Of a stretch of DNA of 64,000 nt, positions 54,501 through 62,395 are shown in pieces. Positions within the stretch are counted from its first letter, which is position 1. Every line of letters starts with the position of its first letter. Location: NCBI RefSeq assembly GCF_029433335.1, contig NZ_JAQTHX010000001.1, forward strand, positions 1,550,001-1,614,000, given 5' to 3'. The position numbers and the translations under genes are program-made. The notes under the pieces were generated by a model. It was not told where the DNA came from. It searched no databases and saw only the letters and a program-made list of their open reading frames with translations. This DNA comes from Bifidobacterium sp. ESL0745. Lineage in GTDB: Bacteria; Actinomycetota; Actinomycetes; Actinomycetales; Bifidobacteriaceae.

Positions 54501-55176
54501 GAGAATCGACGAGAAGACCGGCGAGATGGTCGGAGACAACAGCCAGATGTGGCAGAAGCTGGCGGAAGCCAACGGCTGGCGTCTCGACTCGAAGACCGGC
54601 GAAATCAACGGTAACAACTCCAACATGTGGCAGAAATTCGCCGAGGCCCAAGGCTGGAGGATCGATGGGAAAACCGGTGTCATCTTCGGCGACAACGGGC
54701 CCTTCATGGCTGCCAAAGGGGCTGTGGAGAATACATCCATCGGAGGCAAGACCGTCGACATCGGAGGCAACGCCTCTGGATTCTGGAGCACCATCAATGG
54801 CATTCTCGGCCACGTCTTCAACATTAACATCGGTTCCAACGGTCACGCCATCGGCGGCCTCATCACCGGACCGGGCACAGGGACAAGCGATTCGATTCCC
54901 TCCATGCTTTCCAACGGCGAATTCGTGATACAGGCCGACGCCGTCAAGAAATACGGCACAGGCATGCTCAACGCCATCAACTGGCAACGATACGCCGAAG
55001 GAGGGCTTGTACCCCGATACACGGCCATGCCGGTGCCGACGAAAGTCGAACAAACCTCAGCCACACCGATTCAGTACGTCTACCACAACACCTTCAAGAT
55101 CGTCAACGCTCCTAGCAAGCAGGCGGTCGCGCAAGAAGTGCTGGCGACGATACAAAGCGAAGGGGCACACCGATGA
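51598..55176 (+). CDS. Tail tape measure protein with 26-residue tandem repeats
   Basis: A 1192-residue protein that sets tail length and enters the cell on infection. It begins AVNEEIMIRLKADASNYMTS, has hydrophobic helices (LGVGALSAAIGVAAVASF; IGGGMIVGAVAGI) and a TP901-like N-terminal domain. From about residue 880 to 1035 (54240-54700) a 26-residue motif, LAEANGWRIDEKTGEMVGDN plus about six residues, is repeated about six times. The C-terminus has FNINIGSNGHAIGGLITGPG, SNGEFVIQADAVKKYG and WQRYAEGGLVP, a pattern common at the end of tape measures. Confidence 0.9.
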   Translation: MAVNEEIMIRLKADASNYMTSMQAASAKAEQLSTSMEQPRSAGERLTSGLSKTALGVGALSAAIGVAAVASFAQFDAKMSEVKVNTGATGDELARLREAALNASRTSVYSAEDAADAINELAKAGMSTSDILSGGLSAALTLAATDSMSTEDATRYLTSAMTEFNIKGKDAAKVSDALAAGAGKALGGVSDMGNALSMVGGTAHMMGASMQETTGTLAAMANAGNIGSEAGTELRSALIGLMSPSKQVQGEMDDLGLHLYDAQGHFVGIANFAGQLQDKLGKLPEAERNQAMGILFSNAAMSAANVLYKEGKGGIEKWTQAVSESGYAAKVAAGKTDNLKGDLTKFGNTAQDVLIGIGSAANGPLRSVTQGATALLNTFRSMPESAQQWVIGGGMIVGAVAGIHKVMGSTESSTSSLVRTMGDVFDPMQRLSNAGSSLSQAWQILKGSTMTYDQQMQTFGTTMSAGTARTTAAKTALGGLSDLMGGPWGIAMTGATIALGVLVSKQQDAKQRTDDLTNAMQNGQSAASKFTADLKTGDDIDWGWWQKATTGIGSLSDALDKAGVSSKTFVSAETGNKQAIEQVNEALGKAFLQGKINASGEDEIKAKLEQGQKSYKKSEEAIKAASEAKDQDTKKSVQNTTALAGLNKATDQETQSTQKVAKAKDIMAAAFGASTDGINQQAEALGQTMEALKDYYGLAQGSFDAETKLGKAFQEATKSVKENGATLDANTEKGESNRNALSGVVSAILAKAEADAKAGKSTQEVTKDITDGHDKLVGYAKQMGMSSDQAEEFARQMGVTSGDVQDLINKVNQANTTPLKIDDQATKTLNDVKLSAEGLPDGKTIEITGKNKDAMEAIAQVVGAKIDKKTGKLDLDKQQYDIALALANGAVINPKTGELKGDNTLMMKKLAETNGWKIDPKTGELNGDNSKMWQKLAEANGWHIDEKTGYMTGDNREMNRKLAEANGWRIDEKTGEMVGDNSQMWQKLAEANGWRLDSKTGEINGNNSNMWQKFAEAQGWRIDGKTGVIFGDNGPFMAAKGAVENTSIGGKTVDIGGNASGFWSTINGILGHVFNINIGSNGHAIGGLITGPGTGTSDSIPSMLSNGEFVIQADAVKKYGTGMLNAINWQRYAEGGLVPRYTAMPVPTKVEQTSATPIQYVYHNTFKIVNAPSKQAVAQEVLATIQSEGAHR

Positions 55177-55910
55177 GGCTCACGGTCTCCAGCGACATAG
55201 ACGAGTTTGTCTTCTCCAATGGCATTCCCCAGGACCGGCAAGACAAGTGGATCGTCGGCGGAGGACTTACCGGCTGGTACGGCACACCGCCCCCACGAGA
55301 TTCCAAAGCCGAGAACAAGCCTGGGGAAGACGGCACATGGTGGCCGTCCAATCTCAACCAATCCGGCAGGACGGTCACCATCAAAGGCGCCACCGAATGC
55401 GTCTCCAGCATGGAGAATATGCGGATAACCCGCCGCATCTGTGACCTGATGAGCCGCAAGCTCACACTGACCATGGAGGACGAAAACGGCATCCGTATCA
55501 CTACTGGATACCTCGCCGCCGACCCCGAACCCGCCATCTGGTGGGACCGCAAACGCGTTAACTTCACTTTCATCATCTACTGTCCTGACCCGCACAAATA
55601 CGGGCTGCCGCTAACCTATCAGGCCAGCAACGGCATCGTGTCGGTGGAGAATCCTGGAGCGTTGCCGGTGTGGCCGAGGATCCGTGTGGATGGGCATGTG
55701 CAGTCGTTGACGCTGTCGCTTAATGGCAGGTCGGTGCGCTGGTCGGGTGACGCGTGGGGTCTTGACCTTGATTTCGCGGATATGATCCCGAGCGCGGGCA
55801 CGGTGGGCGCGGATGACGCGTTCACCGTCCCGCCGGGATTGAGCACGTTGCAGGTGGCGGTGACGACTGGCGCTACGGTGTCTGTTTCCTTCGCCCCTGC
55901 ATGGAGGTGA
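55173..55910 (+). CDS. Distal tail protein (Dit)
   Basis: A 245-residue protein after the tape measure, coupled by ATGA: DEFVFSNGIPQDRQDKWIVG, GRTVTIKGATECVSSMENMR, IYCPDPHKYGLPLTYQ and LDFADMIPSAGTVGADDAFT. The position and SPP1 gp19.1/TP901-like pattern fit Dit, the hub ring at the tail tip. Confidence 0.8.
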   Translation: MRLTVSSDIDEFVFSNGIPQDRQDKWIVGGGLTGWYGTPPPRDSKAENKPGEDGTWWPSNLNQSGRTVTIKGATECVSSMENMRITRRICDLMSRKLTLTMEDENGIRITTGYLAADPEPAIWWDRKRVNFTFIIYCPDPHKYGLPLTYQASNGIVSVENPGALPVWPRIRVDGHVQSLTLSLNGRSVRWSGDAWGLDLDFADMIPSAGTVGADDAFTVPPGLSTLQVAVTTGATVSVSFAPAWR

Positions 55911-55916
55911 TGAGTT

Positions 55917-57074
55917 GTGGATAAGCCGACGGTGCACTGCTATGACGCGAGGGGCAATCATCTCGCCCAGATACCGTACTCGAGCCTGTCCTTTAAGGAT
56001 TCGATCAGTGATGCCGGCAGCATGAGCATAACGGTGCCGGATTCGGCGGCGCTGCGCAAGCTGGATCTGTCGCGGATTACACGCGAATACGGGTCGATCT
56101 GGCTGGCCAAGTGCGGGGCGCGCGTGCTGCACGCGGGCTGGCTGACGAGCTGCAAGGTAGATGACGGTGGTGACGACGGCAACACGTTGATCCTGGTGGC
56201 CGGCGGCGGCTGGACGCTGTGGCAGAAGCGCCTGGTCATGACCAAAAAACGGGCCGACACATGGGGCGACGGCACGGTGGTCATCGACGAGCAGCATCCG
56301 CCCGGCGACTGGATACTCCGCTTGCAGGGCTCCTACCGTGACCTGTGCCGTGAGCTGCTTCGCCTGTCGATGGAGCAGTGCTGGGTGCCCTACACGCTGC
56401 CGGAGCTGCAGGGCGGCGGCCACGTGCGCGATTACAACCTGTGGGAGCTGGCAACCATCAGCGACCGGCTCGGTGACATCGCCGACCTGGCCGACGGCCC
56501 GGAGATCCGCTTCGACCCGCAACTACCCGATTCGACATCGATGCGGTGGCTGCTCAACGTGGGTGCCCCCGAAATCGTCGACCACCACTGGAGCCTCAAT
56601 GCCAGCATCCCCGGCCAGCACATCGCAGTAAGCGCCGTGAAATTCGATGGCGAGGGCATGGCGGGCGAGAGCTTCGGCGTCGGCGGCCGCAACGACGACA
56701 ACCTCCTGATTGCCAGATACCGCGACGATTCGCTTGAGTCGCAGGGTTGGCCGTTGATGCAAAAAGCCAACACGAGCCATTCCAGCGTGAGTATCCTGCA
56801 GACCCTGCAGTCCTATGTGCGTGCCGACGTCATATCCGGCTCGCACCCGCAATTGACGATCGGCCTGGTGTGCGGCTTGGACCGTGACGTGCATGTGGGT
56901 GACTGGATCGACCTTCGCGTTCCCGACAAGCAGCCAGACGGCAAGCCGCAGCCGCTTCGTGCGCTCCTTGTGACGAAAATACTCGGCACGAATCTGTGGC
57001 CTTTGAAGGTCACGGATGTTAGCTGGTCCCTGGACGACAAAAAGCAGTCGTTGCAGTGCAGGGTGAGGTGGTGA
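55917..57074 (+). CDS. Tail-associated protein (Tal-like)
   Basis: A GTG start at 55917 behind ATGGAGGTGATGAGTT. The 385-residue protein reads VHCYDARGNHLAQIPYSSLS, GSMSITVPDSAALRKLDLSR and IGLVCGLDRDVHVGDWIDLR, like siphophage tail hub proteins next to Dit. It probably forms the tail tip. No lytic domain is visible. Confidence 0.75.
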   Translation: MDKPTVHCYDARGNHLAQIPYSSLSFKDSISDAGSMSITVPDSAALRKLDLSRITREYGSIWLAKCGARVLHAGWLTSCKVDDGGDDGNTLILVAGGGWTLWQKRLVMTKKRADTWGDGTVVIDEQHPPGDWILRLQGSYRDLCRELLRLSMEQCWVPYTLPELQGGGHVRDYNLWELATISDRLGDIADLADGPEIRFDPQLPDSTSMRWLLNVGAPEIVDHHWSLNASIPGQHIAVSAVKFDGEGMAGESFGVGGRNDDNLLIARYRDDSLESQGWPLMQKANTSHSSVSILQTLQSYVRADVISGSHPQLTIGLVCGLDRDVHVGDWIDLRVPDKQPDGKPQPLRALLVTKILGTNLWPLKVTDVSWSLDDKKQSLQCRVRW

Positions 57075-57078
57075 ACAC

Positions 57079-57843
57079 ATGGGCAGGTACAGACCGGGTT
57101 CGTTGGACGTGTTCGCCAATGACGCTCGTGGCACGAGCCGCCGGCAGCGGATCGCCGATGAGGCGAACCTTCCGAGCGGCTCGCAGCCCTATCAGACCAC
57201 CGCGAAGATGCGGAAGGTTCTGCCCGGTATCGATGCCGCCAGGCAGGATGCCGCGCAGGCGCAGGCGGATGCCGTGGCGGCCGAGCAGGCCGCCGGCGAC
57301 GCGCAGAGGAAGGCCGTGCAGGCCCTGCAGGCTTCGGTTGAGCAGGCGCAGGGGCTTGACGTGCTTTCAGGCCGTGTAACCAAGGTCGAAGGCGCCGTCG
57401 CGGAGCTTGCCGTGGTGCCGCCGCCTGAGATCGTTTCGGGTTCCGCGCAGGGTTTTGGTCTCACTGGCGGTTCGGGCTGGCAGGCGCTGGCGTCGCTTCC
57501 CGTGCCGCCGGCACCCGGCATGCGGGCGCTGATCGGCGTCACGGTCACTGGTGTGGCGGTCTCGCATGGCCCGTCGCCGTTGCGCGTGCGCGTGTGTGTG
57601 GATGGCAGGAGTGTGGGGGAGTCGGTGGCCGCGTATGGCGGTGACACCCGTATCATGCCCGGCGCGCTGACCGGCGAGCATGCGATAACCCTCGCCGCGT
57701 TCGCGCGGGCGAATCCCGCCGCCCTCGTCACGCTGGAGGCGATGAGCCTGTCGCCGGCGGATTGGCCGGCGGACGAAGACAACATGGTGTTTCTGACGGT
57801 GCGCGTCGACTGGCGGCGCGCGGATAGGGGGATCGGGTCATGA
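57079..57843 (+). CDS. Tail-tip protein with coiled coil (254 aa)
   Basis: A coiled coil (ARQDAAQAQADAVAAEQAAG) near residues 55-95 is followed by a beta-rich C-terminal domain (MRALIGVTVTGVAVSHGPSP, VFLTVRVDWRRADRGIGS). It resembles small baseplate or fibre-attachment proteins. The DNA from here on is richer in GC than the early region. Confidence 0.6.
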   Translation: MGRYRPGSLDVFANDARGTSRRQRIADEANLPSGSQPYQTTAKMRKVLPGIDAARQDAAQAQADAVAAEQAAGDAQRKAVQALQASVEQAQGLDVLSGRVTKVEGAVAELAVVPPPEIVSGSAQGFGLTGGSGWQALASLPVPPAPGMRALIGVTVTGVAVSHGPSPLRVRVCVDGRSVGESVAAYGGDTRIMPGALTGEHAITLAAFARANPAALVTLEAMSLSPADWPADEDNMVFLTVRVDWRRADRGIGS

Positions 57844-58196
57844 CGGTGGTATCCCGCGCGGTAGGGCGCGCCGATTTCGACTTCCAGCGCTTCTCGGACA
57901 ACGAGGCCGCGGCGCGCTGGCGGCGCGACAACTTCGACGGCCGCGGCTACACGCCCGTCGACCTGCGTGCTTGGAAAGGCACGTTTTTGATGCGGCTGAC
58001 CGACGGCCGGCAGGTGTACGCGCAGGCGTGTGACCTGATGACCAGCCAGGGCTGGGCCATCGCGAAAATACCCTACACGGCCTTCAGCGGGCAGGAGTGG
58101 TGGGCTCGGCGCACCGGCTCGTGGCGCATCGACGTCGCCGGCCCGAACGGCGAGCACCGGCTGATCGGCTGGGGCTACTGGACACTCTCGGAGTAA
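57840..58196 (+). CDS. Tail-tip region protein (118 aa)
   Basis: ATGA overlap with the gene before. The product begins TVVSRAVGRADFDFQRFSDN and is rich in W (WKGTFLMRLTDGR; EWWARRTGSWRIDV). It may be a carbohydrate-binding or baseplate subunit. Unknown. Confidence 0.5.
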   Translation: MTVVSRAVGRADFDFQRFSDNEAAARWRRDNFDGRGYTPVDLRAWKGTFLMRLTDGRQVYAQACDLMTSQGWAIAKIPYTAFSGQEWWARRTGSWRIDVAGPNGEHRLIGWGYWTLSE

Positions 58197-58208
58197 GGAG
58201 ACAAGCGA

Positions 58209-58721
58209 ATGGCGAACCAATACTCGGATTGCTGCGAGGCCGGCATCCCGCCCGACGTGGAGGGGGCGAGGCACTTCACCGAGGTTTACAAGGATGAGGC
58301 GCTGGCGAGCAACCATGACCAGGCGGATGACAACACGCGGCAGAAGGCCGACAACCGGCTGAGCGAGCTGACGGTCGCGCAGCTCTACCGGATGGTGCAG
58401 GCCGAGGCGGGCAAGGTGATGGATTGGATCCATGCCGGCCAGGGCGTGAGCCTCGGCCCGGAGAAGCCAGGCGTGTACCGCGACGGGCATATCTGGCTGG
58501 AGGAGTCATCGGTGCCGCGCAATCCGCCGTACCCGTCGTCCGAAACATTTCCCGGCCCCGATACGTTTCCCGACCGGGAGGGGCGCACGGCGGACGGCAG
58601 GCATGTCATTGTTGGCATCCACCGCTACGACGCGGCGACGGATTCGTGGACGGACTTCACGCTCGCACCGGATCTTCCATCAACACCAACACCATCAAGT
58701 GAAAGCGAGGCCGCATCATGA
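58209..58721 (+). CDS. Tail-tip region protein (170 aa)
   Basis: A protein with DCCEAGIPPDVEGARHFTEV near the start and a C-terminal tail of S, T, P and E. It may be a fibre. Unknown. Confidence 0.5.
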   Translation: MANQYSDCCEAGIPPDVEGARHFTEVYKDEALASNHDQADDNTRQKADNRLSELTVAQLYRMVQAEAGKVMDWIHAGQGVSLGPEKPGVYRDGHIWLEESSVPRNPPYPSSETFPGPDTFPDREGRTADGRHVIVGIHRYDAATDSWTDFTLAPDLPSTPTPSSESEAAS

Positions 58722-59074
58722 CGGCATGGGCATATCAGCCACACGAGTGGCACGACAAGGGCGACGGCGGGACCGGCACGCCGATCACCGCGGAAAGGCT
58801 GGACGAGATGGACGCGGGCATCGCGAACATCTACGCGCTGATCACCCCGCCGGTGAGTGTGCGCAAGGGCGACCCGTCGCCGGTGACCCCGTGCCTGCGC
58901 ATCATCGTCAACCAGGACGGCAGCTATGCCGGAAGCATCGAATACGACGACGGGCGCACCGGCGTGCAGGCCCTCGACGAGACGGCCCGCAAGACCGTCG
59001 AGGAGCATATCGGCGGCCTGCTCGCGCAGGCGCCGGCGGCGGAGCCGAACTCAAAGGAGGACGGCGATGAGTGA
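58718..59074 (+). CDS. Tail-tip region protein (118 aa)
   Basis: ATGA overlap. It begins TAWAYQPHEWHDKGDGGTGT and contains ITAERLDEMDAGIANIYALI, a helix followed by a small beta domain (IIVNQDGSYAGSIEYDD). A fibre or attachment protein is possible. Confidence 0.5.
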   Translation: MTAWAYQPHEWHDKGDGGTGTPITAERLDEMDAGIANIYALITPPVSVRKGDPSPVTPCLRIIVNQDGSYAGSIEYDDGRTGVQALDETARKTVEEHIGGLLAQAPAAEPNSKEDGDE

Positions 59075-59438
59075 CACACCGATCTTCGCGCCCGAGAACC
59101 AGTCGACCACGGACACGAGCAAATTCCTGCGGCTTTCGGACGGTATCAAGGCCTCGGAATCCACGGAGATGTTCAAGGCCGGCCGTCTCGTCCACGCCCA
59201 CATCGCGCTCACGGGCACGATACCGGTGGCCAACACCTTCTATGCCGGCGCGGTCCTCGGCGGCTACCAGCCCGCCGACGGGGCCAAGTACATCGGCTTC
59301 GAGCCGAGCAGCCCGTGGAACGACGGCATTTCCTGTGTCGTATTCAGCGACGGCAGCATCTACGTCGCCAACCGGACCAGCAGGCCGCTCACCGGCATCA
59401 CCTTCGACGCCACATGGCTCGCCAAAGCACAACAATAA
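59067..59438 (+). CDS. Tail-tip region protein (123 aa)
   Basis: The ATG overlaps the gene before by eight bases, behind AAAGGAGGACGG. It reads SDTPIFAPENQSTTDTSKFL, AHIALTGTIPVANTFYAGAV and DGSIYVANRTSRPLTGITFD, a mostly beta protein. A small fibre or receptor-binding head is plausible. Confidence 0.5.
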   Translation: MSDTPIFAPENQSTTDTSKFLRLSDGIKASESTEMFKAGRLVHAHIALTGTIPVANTFYAGAVLGGYQPADGAKYIGFEPSSPWNDGISCVVFSDGSIYVANRTSRPLTGITFDATWLAKAQQ

Positions 59439-59451
59439 AGGAGTAAAAACC

Positions 59452-59795
59452 ATGATCCAGGACATCATCGCCCCCCCCAAGAGGATAGCGAGAAACTTGT
59501 AAGCGACTATTACGACTTCGCACAGGTGACGGGCCTGGGCCGTCGCGTGCGCCTGAAGCTGATGGGCGGTACCGCCGGCACCTTGATCAGCGGCTCGGTC
59601 AGCACCAAGGTCGCCACCCTGCCGGAATGGGCACGGCCGGCTCACACCGTTTCGGAGTTCGTGCCATGGTCCGCCCAGTCCGGCACCGGCGTCGTGCTCC
59701 TCGGTATAAACACCGACGGCACAGTGGGACTGACCTCCTGGTGGACCGCCACCGTCGCGCCCAAGGACCTCATCGTCGAATACCCGCTCGACTGA
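59452..59795 (+). pseudogene. Tail-region gene broken at a C8 tract (possible phase-variable)
   Basis: An ATG at 59452 behind AAAGGAGTAAAAACC opens MIQDIIAPPKRIARNL and stops. A run of eight C lies at 59471-59478. The next frame reads EDSEKLVSDYYDFAQVTGLG and continues to 59795 as ... GTAGTLISGSVSTKVATLPE ... WWTATVAPKDLIVEYPLD. One added C (nine) makes one continuous protein of 114 residues (MIQDIIAPPQEDSEKLVSDY...). Without it the second half has no start with a ribosome site. A -1 slip could also rescue it. The product would be a small beta protein of the tail tip. Confidence 0.65.
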
Positions 59796-59846
59796 AAGCC
59801 TGCGCGGGACGGCCCCGATCGATATGGCATTGGAAAGGAGGAGCCG

Positions 59847-60338
59847 ATGGATTTCCCGGACGGGATGCCCTGGTGGGCGGTGGTCATCGTCGTGGCGGTG
59901 CAGGCGGCGGTGTCGGTGGCCGTGGCCGCGATCCAGTCGAACCGGCTCAACCTGCACACCACGAACACGCTGAAAACCGCGGACGAGAAGGACCGCGCCG
60001 GTATCGAGGAACAGATCGAGGGCTCGCCCACGATCAAGCGCATCGAGGAGAAGCTCGGCAACGACTTCGACCATTTCGCCGAGGTCGACAAAACCGTCCG
60101 CGACATCAAGATCCTGGTACTGCGCGGCAGCCTGCTGCGCGACCCGCGCAGCAGGGCCGAGCACGAGGACATGCTCGCCAACGGGCGCGAATACATCAGG
60201 ATAGGCGGCAACGGCGTCGGCCACATCCGCTACCAGATCCTCGAACGCGAATACCGGTGGCGCTACGAGCACGACGACTGGGACTACACCCATCCGGTAC
60301 CCGAGGAAGCCTATCAGGACGGGCGGGAGGAAACATGA
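59847..60338 (+). CDS. Membrane protein of the lysis region (163 aa)
   Basis: One N-terminal helix (WWAVVIVVAVQAAVSVAVAA), then a polar coiled-coil region and a conserved-looking C-terminus (VLRGSLLRDPRSRAEHEDML ... ILEREYRWRYEHDDWDYTHP). This is a holin-partner-like or tail-linked protein seen near lysis genes of other phages. The function is unknown. Confidence 0.55.
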   Translation: MDFPDGMPWWAVVIVVAVQAAVSVAVAAIQSNRLNLHTTNTLKTADEKDRAGIEEQIEGSPTIKRIEEKLGNDFDHFAEVDKTVRDIKILVLRGSLLRDPRSRAEHEDMLANGREYIRIGGNGVGHIRYQILEREYRWRYEHDDWDYTHPVPEEAYQDGREET

Positions 60339-60508
60339 ACAGACTCAAGGTATTCGCCAGAAAACACCGGCTCGTACTGCCGGTCACGGGCGTCATCCTC
60401 GCACTCATCCTGCTCGGTGCCGTCATAGGAATCACCGTAGTCGCGGCTTTGGAGGCCGACGGCCTCGCGGAATGGGCCGCGCTCATCTGGCTGCTCGCCA
60501 CCGCATAA
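60335..60508 (+). CDS. Small membrane protein (57 aa), possible second holin
   Basis: ATGA overlap with the gene before. A basic start (NRLKVFARKHRLVL) is followed by two hydrophobic stretches (VTGVILALILLGAVIGITVV; AEWAALIWLLATA). The size, charge and place before the endolysin fit a small holin or antiholin. Confidence 0.5.
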   Translation: MNRLKVFARKHRLVLPVTGVILALILLGAVIGITVVAALEADGLAEWAALIWLLATA

Positions 60509-60529
60509 AACCAACACCAAAACAAAACC

Positions 60530-60559
60530 AAGGCCATCCCACAACGGGGTGGCCTTTTT
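60530..60559 (+). terminator. Terminator before the endolysin gene
   Basis: AAGGCCATCCC pairs with GGGGTGGCCTT across the loop ACAAC, then TTT. Confidence 0.8.
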
Positions 60560-60590
60560 CATGCCCGGAAACGGGCGGAAAGAAGGATCC

Positions 60591-61604
60591 ATGACACTTC
60601 GAATCGTGGACGTATCCAATTACAAGCCGGACTTCGACCCGGCGCTCGCGGACTGCGACGGCGTGGTCGTGCAGTGCACGTGGGGTGCAGGCGAGCTCAC
60701 CCACAACCGGATCGTCAACAGCGTGTGGCCGGGGGCCAACCCGATTATCCAGAAGGCGTTGAAGGCGGGCAAGGCCGTCGGCTACATGCACTACATCCGC
60801 GGCCGGGCCAGCGCCGAGGACGAGGCGCGCTTCTTCGCCGCGAACACAGTCGGCTACCTGCACCGCTTCGTGCCCAGCGTGGACTGGGAGGCAGGCGACA
60901 ACCAGGCGTATCCCGACGTCGCCTACCTCGACCGGTGGCTCGCCGCCTACATCGGCGTCACCGGCGTGCACCCGCTGATCTACCGCGGCCGCAAGGACGC
61001 CGGTTCCGTCGACCCCATCGCCCGGAAGCATGATTGCGGGGTGTGGGACGCCGACTACGCCCTCCCGGAGCCCGAGGGCTGGCAGGAGCACCCGTGGAAC
61101 GAGGCGCCGGCGGCGATGCGCCAGTTCACCAGCAAGGGCTACATCGGCGGCTACGACAAGCCGCTCGATCTGGACCTGTTCTACGGCGACCGCTCGGCAT
61201 GGGACCGCTACGCAGCAGGCAGCGAAAGCATTAGCCCGCAGCCGGCACCGGCACCAGCTCCGGCTGCTATCCCGCAGGTGGCGGTCGACGGGGCGTGCGG
61301 GCCCGATACCGTGCGCCGCTGGCAGCAGGTCATGGGCACGCCAGCCGACGGGATCATCAGCGGTCAGGTGCCGCCATCCGGCGGCTGGGCCGGAAGACCC
61401 GCGCTCAACGCCTACCAATACGGGCGCGGCGGCTCCGACCTGATCCACCGCGTGCAGGCCGTGCTCGACCTGCCACAGGACGGGCTGCTCGGCCCCGACA
61501 CCGTACGCGGCATCCAGGCGCGCCTCGGAACCGCTCAGGACGGCGTCTTCGGCCCCGCCACCGTCAAAGCCCTCCAGACCCGCCTCAACCAAGGCACCTT
61601 CTGA
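60591..61604 (+). CDS. Endolysin: GH25 muramidase with peptidoglycan-binding repeats
   Basis: A 337-residue enzyme. The N-terminal GH25 domain reads LRIVDVSNYKPDFDPALADC, a VVVQCTWGAG strand, FVPSVDWEAGDNQAYPDVAY with the catalytic acidic pair and PLDLDLFYGDRSAWDRY. After an A/P linker it carries two peptidoglycan-binding domain 1-like repeats (ACGPDTVRRWQQVMGTPADG; LLGPDTVRGIQARLGTAQDG and VFGPATVKALQTRL). It cleaves the glycan chain of the host wall at lysis. The ATG at 60591 follows AGAAGGATCC. Confidence 0.9.
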   Translation: MTLRIVDVSNYKPDFDPALADCDGVVVQCTWGAGELTHNRIVNSVWPGANPIIQKALKAGKAVGYMHYIRGRASAEDEARFFAANTVGYLHRFVPSVDWEAGDNQAYPDVAYLDRWLAAYIGVTGVHPLIYRGRKDAGSVDPIARKHDCGVWDADYALPEPEGWQEHPWNEAPAAMRQFTSKGYIGGYDKPLDLDLFYGDRSAWDRYAAGSESISPQPAPAPAPAAIPQVAVDGACGPDTVRRWQQVMGTPADGIISGQVPPSGGWAGRPALNAYQYGRGGSDLIHRVQAVLDLPQDGLLGPDTVRGIQARLGTAQDGVFGPATVKALQTRLNQGTF

Positions 61605-61617
61605 AAGGAGATTGATC

Positions 61618-61887
61618 ATGACGGAAGTCGAACCAGAACACGAGCAGGACGGCACGGCCGGCAGCGGCCCGTTCCTGCAATGGCTCAAGGCCGCCGGCAC
61701 GCGCGCCATCAAGACCGCCGCGCAGGCCGCGATCGCCGCGATCCCCACCACCGCGGCCACCATCGGCGGCGTCGACTGGCGCATCGTCGCCGGCACCGCC
61801 GCACTCGCCGCCCTGATGAGCCTGCTCACCAGCATCGCCGGCGTCCCCGAAGTCCAGGACGGCACCAGCCTCCCACAACTCAAATAG
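61618..61887 (+). CDS. Holin (r1t type)
   Basis: Starts at ATG 61618 behind AAAGGAG. Of 89 residues, the first 25 are acidic. Two hydrophobic segments follow: AIKTAAQAAIAAIPTTAATI and VDWRIVAGTAALAALMSLLT. This matches r1t-type holins that release the endolysin. Confidence 0.8.
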   Translation: MTEVEPEHEQDGTAGSGPFLQWLKAAGTRAIKTAAQAAIAAIPTTAATIGGVDWRIVAGTAALAALMSLLTSIAGVPEVQDGTSLPQLK

Positions 61888-61948
61888 GCAGGCTGGCCAT
61901 CCTTGAAAGCGGCACCGATTGTCTGAGCCGGTGCCGAATCTTTAGCCC

Positions 61949-61990
61949 AAAGCGCCCCGCTCCGGCTTTGATACCGGTGCGGGGCGCTTT
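61949..61990. terminator. Strong terminator between convergent genes
   Basis: AAAGCGCCCCGC pairs with GCGGGGCGCTTT across an 18-base loop, followed by a T-rich stretch. It ends the late operon and may also serve the minus-strand operon that ends at 62010. Confidence 0.85.
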
Positions 61991-62009
61991 CGTCGTTTTA
62001 GATTGCAAG

Positions 62010-62381
62010 CTATTTTATGCGGTCGTGAGGATCCTTGAGCCTTAGCTCGACCTCCGTCCCCGCGTCCGAGAGGTCACGGGCGGCGAGGCGGATGGCGAGG
62101 TTGTGGATCTTCGCCTTCCATGTGTTGGCGGTGCTGTAGGCCAACGCGACGCGCTCCCTGCCCTCGCATCCGGCTACCAGCCGGTCGGCCCTGTCCTCGG
62201 CCTGCCGTTGCAGGTCCTTGATGGCCCGCCACTCCTCGGGGCGCACGTCCTTGATGTCGTGCACGCGCTCTCGGATGCGTTTGACGTCGGAGAGGCCGAG
62301 GATGCGCCTCACGTCCTCCTGGCTGAGGCCGAGCGACTCGTACAGGGCGCGGAAGGCCGCGCCGTTCCTGCGTATCGTCAT
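62010..62381 (-). CDS. Helix-turn-helix phage protein (123 aa)
   Basis: Starts at ATG 62381. The helix-turn-helix is ALYESLGLSQEDVRRILGLS followed by DVKRIRERVHDIKDV. A helical C-terminal half follows (IKDLQRQAEDRADRLVAGC). It is the last gene of a three-gene minus-strand operon that lies beyond the lysis genes. A regulator of that operon is plausible. Confidence 0.55.
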   Translation of the reverse strand: MTIRRNGAAFRALYESLGLSQEDVRRILGLSDVKRIRERVHDIKDVRPEEWRAIKDLQRQAEDRADRLVAGCEGRERVALAYSTANTWKAKIHNLAIRLAARDLSDAGTEVELRLKDPHDRIK

Positions 62382-62395
62382 GATGCCCTGCTTTT

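Noticed and set aside
51274..55053. 1259-codon open frame opposite the tape measure gene
   Set aside because: The sequence is a shadow rich in G, V, F and L that follows the repeats of the real gene. The tape measure gene has position, repeats and start.
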